Positions 11,901 to 24,931 of a stretch of 64,000 nucleotides of DNA are shown one piece after another. This DNA comes from Acanthaster planci (taxonomy: Eukaryota; Echinodermata; Asteroidea; Valvatida; Acanthasteridae). Both the position numbers and the translations under genes were made by a program. Location of the stretch: positions 288,531-352,530 of the forward strand of contig NW_019091381.1 in NCBI RefSeq assembly GCF_001949145.1. Reading direction: 5' to 3'. Under the pieces are notes generated by a model. That model had not been told where the DNA came from and did not search any database. It saw only the letters and a program-made list of their open reading frames with translations. How positions within the stretch are numbered: the first letter of the stretch is position 1; each line of letters starts with the position of its first letter.

Positions 11901-14900
11901 TAAGTCATCTCAAACTGGTCTCCTGAGTAACCATGTACTAGATCCATATATGTATTGACTGAGAGGAAATCAAAGAAAACAGTTATCAACCAAAATATAA
12001 CAAATAACTTCTTGATGTTGTTACCGGGTGTTTTGAGATAACATACATGTATGGCTTACAGATGAAAAATATATCTTGAAATATGTGTGGGCAGAGTTCC
12101 AAAATAATAATGCAAAGTTGATAACAGCCAATGTCTGATGACAGTCCGTCCAATTCAGGGAATTGCAAATTATCTTCTTTTTTACCCTCAGTGTCAATGT
12201 CAATTAGTTGAAATAATTACTTTCAGCATTAAAAACTTCCAGAGACGGATGTTCTCAAACTCCTTTTATCTTATCTGATTATTTTTGGTTACTTACTATG
12301 CTTGATCTGTTTAGGTGGAAGAGGAGGCGGTTTGTCATCATAGTGATCAGCATCATCATATCCACTAAGATAAGAGTCTCTATGATTACTGCCATCATCT
12401 TGAGACATTCCAACACTGAACACTGCATCCTGAAGGTTTTGACATCGATCAGACAGTTCTTCGGCTTCCTCGGGATCCACATTATCATAATTTGATAAAT
12501 GCCTCTCAAGACGAGGTTTCTGTTTAGCTGGCAAGCTTGGTGGCGTGCCCTCTGATCCACTGTTAGAAACTTTCTCAAAGTCTCTATGCTCAGAGGATTC
12601 TGTGCTGGATCGTCGGCTTGATTGGATAGAAAGTCTGGACACATCAGCAGGGTTGAGCATATCCGAAGTTTCCCATTCAATTCCATGGATGCTAGGAGAA
12701 GAAAACTGACTGCTCAGCATGGAGTCAGGACGGCTGTGGAAACTACCATTACTCATATTTGAATGTTGACTCGTAACAGAGGCAGAACTGCCAGAAATTG
12801 AACAGTCTAGCGATAAGTCTTGAGGATATGTTCCATCATCTGATGCATTGTCATATAATGAGTTACGACGCTCAATACGACTACGCCTCTTAGGTGGGAG
12901 TGGCGGTGGATCACTATTGGGAGAAAAGGAACAATCATAAACAACCAATCTGCAAGTACATATACCGTATCTGCTACAAGCGGGAACAAAAGAGGGCAGG
13001 ACAGTCATTTGGTACAAACTCACCACATAGACACGCAGTTTGATGTGGAGCATGCTGAGTAGCCATAATGAATTTTTTTCTAAAATATATGATCTTTGCA
13101 CGCAAGTATCCAGTTGGAAAACTTTGTACCAGTCTGTCTTTCTTTCACCGCTGAGGGTGCAATTCAACTCAGGATGGACACCCTTGACTAAGGCTCCGCC
13201 AAATAAGGAAGAGAAGGGCCTTCATTATTCAAGTCAACATAATCTGATAGATTTAGCTAGCCCATGTTTCAGGTTTTGTTGTATTCGACAAAAACCAAGG
13301 TTAAGTGAAATTTTATTTGGATTTGAACCATAAGAGCCAAGAACTCCAAACAATAATACATATTGTGAAAAACAGCTGAGACAATATTTACCAAACCAAC
13401 ATTTAAAATGGTAAAAATATGGAGAAATCAACAGAAATTACAACATTTCTGTCCTACCAAGAAAACATACTGCAGCCAAAATAAATTTAAAAAAACATCA
13501 CGTGACCTGCTCCGTAAAATGAGTCACAAGTCACTGGAGCCACTTTTTGAGTTGAGTGAGCTCTTTGTTTTGAGGTGTCAAGTCAGGTTGGTATGATAAA
13601 AATGGATGTTGTGTAGATGCTAAAATGTTGAGGATTCCTGTTACTTAAACATTGTGCAAGATTCTTTCAAAGGCCTTTCACTCAAAAGTGGCTCTAGCAA
13701 CATGTGACTCATTTTTGCAGAGTGGGTTAGAAACGTACTCGTATGCATTGCATTTGTCCCAAATCCTCCGATTTCAATATGATTTTACATGCACCCTAGG
13801 AGGTTAGCTCCATCCTCCAACCACTTTAACTTGCTTCATAGATACCAATCTTAATTGCAGCAGTTCAAGAATCAAGATGCACGAACTGACAGATCCCTTC
13901 AAGCATTTTTTTTTTTGTTGAACATATCAAGTCACTGATATTCTTCCAGGTTCTGACTGCATGCTACCGCTATTCCTACAATACAGCTCCATTTCCTTTG
14001 TCACGTAGGCCAATGCAGACTGATACTGATAGTTAAAACAGATGAATGTTATATGCTTACAACACATATCAAACCTTATCTCATGCATGTGTTGAGATTC
14101 AACCCCTCCCCCCGAATAATTATGGAACTTCTTAAAGTCATCCACTGTATAATGCTCAGTGTCACCATGTGTTTGAAATACAAGGTTTTTGCTGCAGTTA
14201 TTACTCTGTAATGCATCATTTATTCCTCTTACATTTCCCATATTTTGCATTTTCTGTTCTGGTTTTGGTAAGGGAGATCTAGTTTCTAACTTTGACTTTT
14301 TTTTATAAAACTCAAAACACAAGGGAAGATGACAAAAGTAGGATAAAAAATGACAGTATTTTCTTCACTAAAGACAGTTGACACGACTGGCATTAAATCA
14401 ATCCATCGGTTGGCTTCCTGATTCTATGAGCTCACATGTACGTACAGGTTGATTTCTGTTCATTACACCATCAAGGGTCAAATTCTTTCTTCCTTCCTCT
14501 ATCGCAAGGTCACAACCTCTGCTGCTATCTGGCTTGTCACATAGATTGCTCAGAAACATGCACTGGTTCTATTTGTCATTACCGGTTTAACAATAGATAT
14601 TTTAAGGCAACCAGTTCAAATAATACATTACAGCACATAGGCGAGCACAAAAATATAAGCGTTTCCTTTTATACCACCAGAAAAGTGGACTGCTTTTCCA
14701 AATTTGGTGTGAGATTTTTCTCTCACTTTACATGAAACAAATACCTACCCCTCAACTTGTGTAACCAATATCCTCTGACTTGGCAAAGGTGGTTTAGGTG
14801 GAGCAATGTCACCTGTCTCTAAACTGCTATCAGTAGCCCCAGGAAACCACTGGCCGATTGGAGATTGATGTAACATCTCCTGTTCCCTGGGACTTAGAGG

Positions 14901-17900
14901 TCTCTGTTCATACGCATCGCTGAAATCACACAGCAAACAAAAGAAGAAATTAGATACCAAATTTCTGTTTGGAAAAGACCTTCTGGCTAATTTTCCTAGA
15001 TGTAAGTTAATTGGCAGATCATCTGCTAAAACTCATCAAATATTTTGGAAACTTTTGTTATTCTAAAGTTTCAATTGCTCATCTAGTACCAAGAATGAGT
15101 CCATAACTTACTCCTTGTTTTCAATGGTTGGCTTAGGGACCTGTTGCTGGTCTTCCATACCAGCTGCCAGTTTGTTCTGTCTGTCTTTAAGCTTCTCAAG
15201 ATAAAGCCTGACTAGTTCCTCAATGCCTGAGCGCACTGCCTCAGTGACTTCACTTCCTTCATCTTTATTCATTGATGATTCTCCATACAGGACGATCTTG
15301 TCTGCCCAGTAGATGAGATTAGCTAAGCTTTGATAGACTTGGTTGTGGCATGACATAAGCATTGAACTTGAAATGAAAGGGAGAAAAGTAACACACTTTT
15401 CAACTAAATTTGAAGGTTAAACTCAAACATCTGTAAAACTGCCAGGCAAACAACTACCAATTTCCATCTTAAAACTGTTACAAAGGAATTGTGAATTTCC
15501 TTCAGAGAAAGAAACACATGTGTAAGTACTGGCATTCAAATCAAAAGAGACGATATTTGTCTCAATGGTACTGCAAACAGTTGCAGGGAGAAAACTGTCA
15601 CAATTCACACCATTACAAGGTTCTTGGGCAGATATTTTGGATCCTGCAATTCTAACTTGTGTATGACACAAATTACCTTTTGTTTTGAAATCCAAAAGCT
15701 CTTCCAACTGTACATGTAAGTGTTGACAGGATGGTATCTCTTACTATCCCCGATGCCCCTCTCCCCCATGCCCCACCCAACTGACAGTGATACATCTATG
15801 AATCACCTGCTACCTTTTTACAAACCCACGCAGGAAACCACACAGTTTTAGAAAAGTGCCATGACCGTCTACAATTTCATATAAACTTTCCTTTCAGTCT
15901 CTTTTTTGATAGGGAGAAACCCTGTTATTAATACAATGTCCTCTGTCACAGAGTATTAAAAAGTTGACGGTGCAATTTCCTTTGTGGAACATGTTGTGTA
16001 GTTAGTGAAATATTAATTACAAACTTTTTCAGGAAACTACCTTGAATGAGTAAAAAAAAAAAGCTCAACGTCATCCCAGTGTATAGAAGGTAAATCCTTA
16101 TGTGCCTTGATGTACACATACCGTAAAAATGTCATGAATAATCCAACATTATCTACAGGTACATTCTGTGTCAACTCATTCACAAGTTACATCTTCTCTC
16201 TAAAGAAACGAAATTAGTAAATGTTGCTTAAATAACCTTTAAGCATTTTGAGACTGAAAAACACTCACACAATGTGAATGCAATGCTTCCAAACAATCAA
16301 CTGAACTTTGATCAATAGAATATCAATGATTTTCTTTTAGGTAACCTTAATTACTAACGCTGCATTTTCAACGTAACCTCAGCACTCAATGCAACACTGA
16401 CAGAATACTTTTAGTAGTAACCATGGTAACATTCTCTAAGTATAAGCAATCAGGGTAACATTTCTGGAGAAAATAACCATGATAACACTCAACCCAGGTA
16501 AGTGCTCCTACATAAAAAGTTAGTTACCAGATCAATGTTTCTTGATGGAACCTTAACTACCATGACAATGTTACTTGAAACTTTTTAGTTTTAAGTTCAG
16601 TATCTATGGCAACTTCAGTTACCATGATAATGTGGAAATGTCATCTTACCTTTCTTCATTATTTAGACACTGATTAAGACACTGGTTGAGTTCCATGACT
16701 TCTTGTAGGACTTTGGTTGTACTGCCTGGGAGCATAATCAATGTATCCTTCTGAATTACCTCTGGAATAAGCACAAAATAACACGGAAATAGTCTTCATG
16801 TGAAAATCATTTACAAATACATGAAAGAGCTTACAACTCTAAAGTTCTGCACTCCTTGGTAGTGCAACTACGGCATTCTCAAACAACTGTTACATCGAAC
16901 TTGTGTCAGTGGAAGGAACGACCAATCTCAAAAACAGCCAGATATCAGCAACGTTGGTTTACAGTAATAAAAGAAAAGAATTTAAAACTTAAGGAAATGC
17001 TGGAAGAGGTCAAGAGAGTTAAACCCACAGGGAGAAACTGTACATTTCTAAAGTCTCAGAATTTGTTCAAGAGCATCATGACCTGATTACATGTTTGACC
17101 TTCCTGAAAACCCCCCACAACTCTCAAAACTATGCAACATTTCCAGGAGATTTCTGCACTGCAAGAGAGCCCAGAACGGAACAAAACTGAAACAGTATTC
17201 TTTCAGTTTGATTCTAAATCATCTCTGCAAAAGCAAAGTCATTTGTCTGGGTATTTCTAGAAAAAAACAGGCAATTCTACTACCTTGCTTATTGTACAAT
17301 TAAAATAATAAATATAAAATTATCACACAACAAATGATCTCTGTACTTACCCAGAAACCATTTGAGAGCCACCATAACTGATTTTTCTGAACCCTGCAGT
17401 TTGTCCATGTCCTGTTAATAATATTGAAGAAAGAATATACAAAAAGACAGTTGGAAAAAAGCAGTCTGCTTTATGAGTTGCACAAGAGACAGTAGTACTA
17501 CTGAGTCCAGTAACAAGCACAGTGCACTTTTGAAACTGAGCATGTTGACATCAAGTTGGTTATGTTCTATGAGACAACAGAGGATTTGCACGGCTGTCAT
17601 CTTGCAGGCCAATGTTTTTACTCCACAGGGTACCCAGTATGTACCAAGGTTTCCCTGTGGAACATAAGAACTGCCCAGCAAGATACATGTAGCTACTACA
17701 CAAAACCTCTATAATAATTTTACGTGATTAGAGATTTGGATAAATGGTCCATTTTGATGCACACATGTACATGTACACAACTGATTATTGATATATACAT
17801 GTAGTGCACAGCATCCAAAACAAATACAGTCATGTTTACATTCTGCTGTGATTACAGAGTTGGTGAAATACCTTTTCATCATTTCCTGAAATGCTCCACA

Positions 17901-18588
17901 AGGAAGCAGATTCTTTAAAATAATACACAGACGCAAATCCTATAAAAAGCAATTAGTAGAATCTGCACGTAGCAAAATGAAATTTAAAACCAAAAGTGTC
18001 AATGTGGAATTCTGGCACTATTTGCTTTACAAATGAACTAGCATTGATTTCAACAAGATCCAGTAGGGCCATGGCTTATCATTATACATGTGACATGAAT
18101 TCAAAATCTGATATTGTTTTGGAAATATCTGAAGTTTGAATAAAAGCCATGGATGTTACAATTACTGGTAACCAAAACATCTAATAAATGGCCTGACAAT
18201 GAACTACATACATGTACATGTCAATGTACATATACGTTACAACGAGTACTGCAAGGTAATGAAAATTCAGAAAGACAAGTTCGAGATAAATGATTAGTGG
18301 TAAGTAGAGTCCTGCTGAACAGCAAGATGATTAGCAAGTCAAGACACTACAGACAGCCATACCAATCCTTGTAAAATTACTGATAAAGGCACGAACTGAC
18401 CTTTTCTACACCTACTTTACGTCGCAATGGTTCAATTACAGCTTGGTCCTTGACACCACGGCTTAGCTTACGTCGTGTCATGTCTACAAAGCTCTTCTTC
18501 CTTGTCACACCCTCAGAATCGTCTTTTGATGGTGTCTTCTTCTTCTCCTTGTTCCGTTTGGGGAGAGGAAGTGTGTGGAACTTCTTAT
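5990..18588 (-). CDS. RAPGEF1: RAPGEF1 / C3G, Rap guanine nucleotide exchange factor
   Basis: Eighteen coding exons in transcript order: 18588-18401, 17411-17351, 16761-16650, 15366-15112, 14919-14749, 12913-12297, 11958-11645, 11470-11364, 10814-10676, 10131-10059, 9812-9638, 9242-9060, 8827-8648, 8327-8249, 7341-7240, 6988-6891, 6524-6390 and 6131-5990 (TGA at 5992-5990). Every junction is GT/AG and in phase. An N-terminal helical region (LPGSTTKVLQEV, VYQSLANLIYWADK) matches human C3G. The central Crk-binding region has four PxLPxK SH3 ligands: PPPLPPKRRS, PPSLPAKQK, PPPLPPKQIK and PPALPIKRRS. A REM domain (DLFYYEAFLTTYRMF) and a CDC25 catalytic domain (IEIPEVLLWAKEQ, LRKLNNFNSYLAILSALDSA, ILQDITFVHIGNPD) follow. 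With the proposed first exon it encodes 1056 aa, against 1077 in human. C3G is recruited by Crk to adhesion and receptor complexes and activates Rap1. Identity is very secure. Confidence 0.96.
11195..11263. repeat. Near-perfect hairpin with TTAGGG-like core, in a RAPGEF1 intron
   Basis: Arms of about 29 nt (11195-11223 and 11235-11263) are reverse complements except for two or three mismatches, with an 11-nt loop. The arms contain TAACCCTAACAC and its complement. The hairpin sits between the exons at 10676-10814 and 11364-11470. Confidence 0.85.
14075..14278 (-). CDS. Possible RAPGEF1 cassette exon
   Basis: This lies in the intron between the exons at 14749-14919 and 12297-12913, within a 131-codon open frame. 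An acceptor (ACTAG before 14278) joins the upstream exon in the correct phase. A weak donor (AG/GTTTGA at 14074) restores the phase of the downstream exon, and the 204-nt exon is a multiple of three. The peptide starts SPLPKPEQK, faintly like another SH3 ligand, and includes HYTVDDFKKFHNYS, which looks like real protein. The weak donor and lack of a known counterpart keep confidence low. Confidence 0.25.
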
Positions 18589-20754
18589 CTGAAAGCAACA
18601 AAGCAACATGAGGGCTCCAGAAGACAAAATTACATGCACATGTACATCATTAGAGATATCAGCGATGAAGCCTGTCAATCAAAAAAACATCACCTACAGA
18701 AATTTAAACCACAATGTGTAAGCACACAACAGAACATTCTAATAACTGAAAACAGAACACAAGAAGAAATCAATGAATCAATTTTGAGGTCAGTTATAAA
18801 ACCACACTGAATCTTACCTTTCAACAAAAGAACCTGCCTATATCTTTGAGAAGATTTGCACAGCAACTACACAAGAGAAACCTCTGTTCAGTACCAAATA
18901 GGAAGTTTAAAGCTGCATGTGCTTCAGCACAAAATGTCAACAGCAAAGCCATACAAGTACATGAGCTGAACATGGGCAAGCAACTTTTCACTAAACTACA
19001 TTGTACATGTACCTGGCAAACTCACATTGGCTCAGCCTCTAAATCTACAATGTATGTGTACCTAACGTTCTCAATACGTGACTGAGCTAATGGCAGAACC
19101 AAGGCTGGAGTGACACCACTTTTCCTGACTCAACTTCCTCCAAGATTGCTGGGCTTGCTTTGCATAATCTACCAGTCACTTTGTCTGCCAGGAAATGACA
19201 GCTCTGCTTAAAAATGACAAGTTTTGACGAGTTGCAGAAATTAGTGGGCTGTGCCTACACCACTCATTAAACCACACCCCAAGGTACAGGATTTTTACAA
19301 ACAGGCCAACCCTAAAAATGACACTTACACATGTACTTTAGAAATCAGAGAACAATTTACCAATGACAAAAATTATAGAAGTGGCAAGGCAGTCTACATG
19401 TACTTAGTGTCCAATTCTACCAAATTTAGAAGTCTCTACTGCTGTTGATATTTAGCAGTAGATTTGGGGTAGTGTGCAAAACATACACGTACATGTACAA
19501 GTACTGGTACTTAACTACTGTACAAAACAGCCACATCACATCGTCCTATCTACCATGTTCTGGTGCATGAAGCCTACAATCCCTGGATGGAACATACCAT
19601 ACACTCACATAAAATATCAAGCATGCTGTGCATAAGTTGCTTTCAGTCACTAGTGAGTTTGTGTCCTAGCTTTCCCTTTTATTTCACTTTTATAGCACCT
19701 TGCTCAAATAAACAGGTCCAGCTACAGGGTGTAGTTGAAAATTTCAAATTCCCTGTTTAACCACAATCTCCTTCCTTCGACCCTAATTAGCTAGCCGGTA
19801 CCATGGAAACAAAACTTGGGACTGATATAACCATTAGACTACCAGGATACACAGGTACCGGTAGTTGAGACAGAATTTCTAGAAAAAAAAAAGTTATACA
19901 TGTACCGGTAAATATGTACAAGCAGTATAAAAAACATGCTACCGGCAGCATAAACTTCCGGTAAGCCTCCTCACAAAGAGTTTAATAACAAAGCAATTAA
20001 AAAAAGATTACAGCCCCTGGACCAAAAAATATTTTCAGGTTTGTTGGTCAACACATATTACTGTAGATTGCAGTAGGTCAAATCTTAGACAGACTTTCTT
20101 ATTGCATACATTTTTGCTGTCTATCACATGAAGGTATGTTACCCTTGACAAGACCAAATGTAAAAAAAAAACAAGGCAACAGGAACCAGCAGAGGAAAAC
20201 AAACCCCCAAAAAACAAAACAACTACAGACAGGCTAATTGTAGAACAAGACAACATCAATTGAATATGGAATTCTTCAGGAGTGACAATGCCAGACATTT
20301 CAGAGTAGAAATTGAAACATTTCCCCAAATTCTGAGAACGTTAACAATCTTGGTCCACGTACATGTACAGGTACAATGTAAACTACAACATACATGTAGA
20401 TCTATTACAATTTCCTGTTTTTTTTACCCTCGGGAAACTACCACTGCATTACTTCAGTGAATTAAATCATATCATTTCCTTAGATACTGGTGCTTACTGG
20501 TACACAGTACACCTCGTACTTTGCGGTATAAAATGTACAGGGACACCAAAAAGTGTACACGTACATGACAGGAACGTACCCAAAACTCTTGCCTTCCTAC
20601 CACAGTATACTTCATGTACATGTATAGGCAAGGACCTTACCAAATCTTGTGTTTGGCATCATTTTGTTTCTATCTTTCTGAGGTATGTTTTCCCGTAACA
20701 ACAATTTGTATGAGGTTTTTTGGGGGGGGCTGTGGTGGTATGCATGTTCTTTAC

Positions 20755-20832
20755 CGAGACACATGTTAATCTTGAACGTGTTACATGAGAGAGGAATCGA
20801 ACCCCAGGCCTAGACCACTGTACTGCTTACAA
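20755..20832 (-). repeat. tRNA-like (SINE-type) fragment with a pol III B box
   Basis: Read on the minus strand, 20803-20793 is GGTTCGATTCC, a perfect match to the tRNA B-box consensus. It is preceded at a tRNA-like distance by AGTGGTCTAGGC, which resembles an A-box/D-arm region. No complete cloverleaf could be drawn, so this looks like a truncated tRNA-derived SINE rather than a working tRNA gene. Confidence 0.35.
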
Positions 20833-23123
20833 TGAACAACGTAAATGTCTACAAGTACTGTACACTTCAAATTCATAATACACCTTTCTTTTCTCTCTGT
20901 CCTTTTCAGTGAGGGGTGCAAATTTGAAGCAGAACCTAACAAATTTGAAAGATTGGACAGTCTTCGGGTAAACTCACATTCAACTGGGAAAGTTTACTCT
21001 TACTTTACGCAGAACAGTACAAGAATATCTTATTTTGTACATGTGTGTTTCCATTTATTGAAGTGTTAGACAATCTCATTTACAGTACATCTAATGTACA
21101 TGTAAGAATATTCCAAACAGTCCCCGTATGCTCCTCGTTCTAAGATGATCCCACAAAGGTGTCAAAGTACCGTAAGTCTCTCAATAGAATTCAAGCAGAA
21201 ATCTGTCCATCATCCCTAAGCCAACAGATGAAGACTACATCATCTTTTCTTGCTAAGACACAAGGCGAAAAGATCTCAATTTCATCGTGTGTTCATGGTT
21301 GCCTTCTCTCCAGGGTTACCCTGTTGTGTACATAGTGCCGATTTTAATATGTCATGCATGATAGCATTGGTTAATCCTCTAGGCATCCAGGCATAATGTC
21401 TATGAAGCATAGCATGAGCCTACCATCTGCCATGGGTTGTACTAGCAAGTTACTCATAATCAGAACCAAACCCCCCAAGCTGGGATAAATGTGAAGCCCA
21501 TAAATAAACTGAACAAAGAAAACTTCTGCAAAACCCAAACAGAATTAAAATAATTCTATAAACCGTAAAATGCCTGTTGATTGCTACCATCTCTCCACTC
21601 ACTACTAAGAAATGTTTCTGATGGTGGCTCAATGTTATTCCAAGGTCCAGCTACTGGTAGCTACACTTTGCGTGACTACTGTACATGCATATGTACAGTT
21701 AATGCAAAGCCCAAACATAGGTATAAGTACAGACAAGCAGGTGTCATTTCTGGTTACAAGATTATCTACCAGGTAATTAATGAGTAATCCTCAGCTACAT
21801 GTACATGGAGTATAGAAAGTGATGACAAACATGGACCTTCAGATTGCACAACAGCAGGGGGTTTAGGGGTGGTAATGACCTAGCATTAAGTTAAGGTCAT
21901 GGTCATGTGTCACTGACAGTGTCACGTTATACATGTACATGTACATGTACAGAAATGACAGCTGTTGATGGCATCGAGACAGAAAAATCCCGCAGGGTAT
22001 GCATAATTTGTGACAGTTTGACATCATTTGACCATTCTGTGGCCCCATCGTGATATATTTAAGACATCTGTCAAGGCGCACATGACATGCCAGCAGCAAG
22101 AGCTTTAATCACATGATGACAGCACCAAGTGAGGCTTCCTAACAGGTTTGTCACAAGAGGGCCTTTTTTCATACAGAGAACACAGTATGTCACATTGTTC
22201 AAAGCAAAGTAAATACTTATTAAGTCTTTACTTTGATTAAACATCCGTACAAGTTTTCCTCAGGTTTCCCAAAAATATTTGGGCCAAAAATCAGAACTAA
22301 AGAATATCACACAGATTACATTTTTGTATTTCCTGGCACATGGCATTTATTATTTTAAAACACCTGTCATTTTTTCCTCTTGTACTTCCCTTGACCCCAT
22401 ACACTACCGGCAGTGTCTCACCATCACTGGGGTGTGACAGAAAAATACAAGATCAAGAAAGGTAAGATTAGCTGTAATTAGTAACTCATTATTCATTTCC
22501 TAGGAGTTTTCATCACTACGGCAACCTATCCTATAAGATAAGATAAGCTTCAATTAATTTAAAAATGACACTATGGTGGTGCATGTGTATAGAGCACACC
22601 TGCTCTGTCACCCATTCACAATAAACTAATATATAAATTATTATGAAGCCATAATCTGCAAACTTCTACCAATCATATTACATGATGCAGCCACTATCAT
22701 AGCGTCGTGATTACAAGCTGCTCTATCTGGAAACAGCTTTGATTTATTGGTGAGAGTGTTCAATCACTACCTCTTTCACTGGTCATTAGGTTGCCATTGC
22801 ATACTTGGAATAACTCAGTCAACAGAGGGCAGTGTTCAATGAACAATCACAGATGTGCAATATTGACTAGTTTTAATACTCGGTCTCCATCTCAGGCATC
22901 GGAGGATTTTAAACCCTGACTTTGAAATTGCTAAATGATTCAGATAATCTTGCCAGACCGTACATGCATACATATACATGTACATGTAGCAGGGCCAGAC
23001 TGATTTGACTACAGAGGCAAGCCTGAGGCTGAGATGAAGCAGAGTTTTAGAAAACCGTCTGTAAATGCACAGAAATGAATACCTGTGCAGCACGTTAATT
23101 TACAAGCGCACTCTATTACAATA

Positions 23124-23290
23124 CGGCCGTTTCACAAAAGTGTGCCACCAAGAGTTTGCAGCCTGTTGGCCAATCATAATGCACGAAATTTGTCAACCCA
23201 ATGCACGTTTGAAAAGGGTTGACAAATTTCACGCATTCTGATTGGCCAAAGTGTTGCAAACTCTTGGTGGCCCACTTTTATAAATCACTC
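23124..23290. mobile_element. Foldback MITE-like element
   Basis: Two arms of about 75 nt, sharing GCCACCAAGAGTTTGCA and TTGGCCAATCA and their complements, face each other around a short centre near 23198-23215. Almost the whole element can form one hairpin. It encodes nothing. A diverged copy of one arm lies at 37751-37825, so this is a dispersed non-autonomous family. Confidence 0.85.
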
Positions 23291-24135
23291 ATATTTACAC
23301 TTGTCTAAAGTAAATTTAAGTAAAATGGACAAGTTTTTCTTGGCCAAAAACAAAAAAAATCATCAGTTTGATGTATATTTTGACATTATAAAGACAGCGA
23401 AAAAATCCACTGTGAACTTGTCCTGCAGACAAGTTACATGTAGTTAAAGCTGTATTAAATATTCAGACATCTGTTTTCGATCTGGACAAGTTGGTAACAG
23501 GCTGAAATGTCACAGAACCACAAGTAACCTTGGAAAGTCCTCTCACTCTTCTCCGAATCTTCTGTGATTATTAAACCATCCCTTACAGCCCACAGCCATC
23601 TTGAAATACAGCATACAGAGTTATCGGTATCAAACTGCTACAAGATAAAGGATGACTCCACACTTAAGATAAGGACTTGTGTATTGCATGCATATACCGA
23701 TACATGTACATGTACCTGTACATGAAGCCACACAAAATAGTTAATAGTACTTGTACATCATAGATGTTGAATATTTTTTCTCATTTTTCAGCCAGAAGAG
23801 GTTAATGAATTTCTCTAAAGAAGTCACTGATAGATTAAGTACTGCACATGCTTATCCTCATGTACCTGTAATTCACTGATTGAGTGATTACAGAATTTTT
23901 AAATGTAGACAGCAGATGGTTGTAGATAGCAACACACGCGACTAAATCCCATTTTTTCAACCAAACCAGATTAATAAAAACTAAAGATGCAGTAAAACAT
24001 GACCTTTTACCTTCAAGAAATCTTGTTAATAACAACACATACATGTATGTAGTTCTTATGATTTTCTATGTTGTGTTGGTTACCTGTACATATGCGTGTA
24101 AGCCTACATGTATATAACTTGTGCCTACATGTACA

Positions 24136-24931
24136 NNNNNNNNNNNNNNNNNNNNNNNNNNNNNNNNNNNNNNNNNNNNNNNNNNNNNNNNNNNNNNNNN
24201 NNNNNNNNNNNNNNNNNNNNNNNNNNNNNNNNNNNNNNNNNNNNNNNNNNNNNNNNNNNNNNNNNNNNNNNNNNNNNNNNNNNNNNNNNNNNNNNNNNNN
24301 NNNNNNNNNNNNNNNNNNNNNNNNNNNNNNNNNNNNNNNNNNNNNNNNNNNNNNNNNNNNNNNNNNNNNNNNNNNNNNNNNNNNNNNNNNNNNNNNNNNN
24401 NNNNNNNNNNNNNNNNNNNNNNNNNNNNNNNNNNNNNNNNNNNNNNNNNNNNNNNNNNNNNNNNNNNNNNNNNNNNNNNNNNNNNNNNNNNNNNNNNNNN
24501 NNNNNNNNNNNNNNNNNNNNNNNNNNNNNNNNNNNNNNNNNNNNNNNNNNNNNNNNNNNNNNNNNNNNNNNNNNNNNNNNNNNNNNNNNNNNNNNNNNNN
24601 NNNNNNNNNNNNNNNNNNNNNNNNNNNNNNNNNNNNNNNNNNNNNNNNNNNNNNNNNNNNNNNNNNNNNNNNNNNNNNNNNNNNNNNNNNNNNNNNNNNN
24701 NNNNNNNNNNNNNNNNNNNNNNNNNNNNNNNNNNNNNNNNNNNNNNNNNNNNNNNNNNNNNNNNNNNNNNNNNNNNNNNNNNNNNNNNNNNNNNNNNNNN
24801 NNNNNNNNNNNNNNNNNNNNNNNNNNNNNNNNNNNNNNNNNNNNNNNNNNNNNNNNNNNNNNNNNNNNNNNNNNNNNNNNNNNNNNNNNNNNNNNNNNNN
24901 NNNNNNNNNNNNNNNNNNNNNNNNNNNNNNN
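24136..24931. other. Assembly gap (796 N)
   Basis: A run of N flanked on both sides by ACATGTAC-type repeats, which suggests the repeat caused the gap. Nothing can be said of its content. Confidence 1.

Noticed and set aside
15423-15707. 94-codon minus-strand frame in a RAPGEF1 intron
   Set aside because: A short exon with good-looking splice sites can be drawn, but it would break the reading frame into the next exon.
16417-16430. GTAACCATGGTAAC, resembling an RFX X-box
   Set aside because: It is a perfect X-box-like palindrome, but the surrounding 300 nt has several degenerate relatives (such as near 16475 and 16622), so it is more likely local repetitive sequence than a regulatory site.
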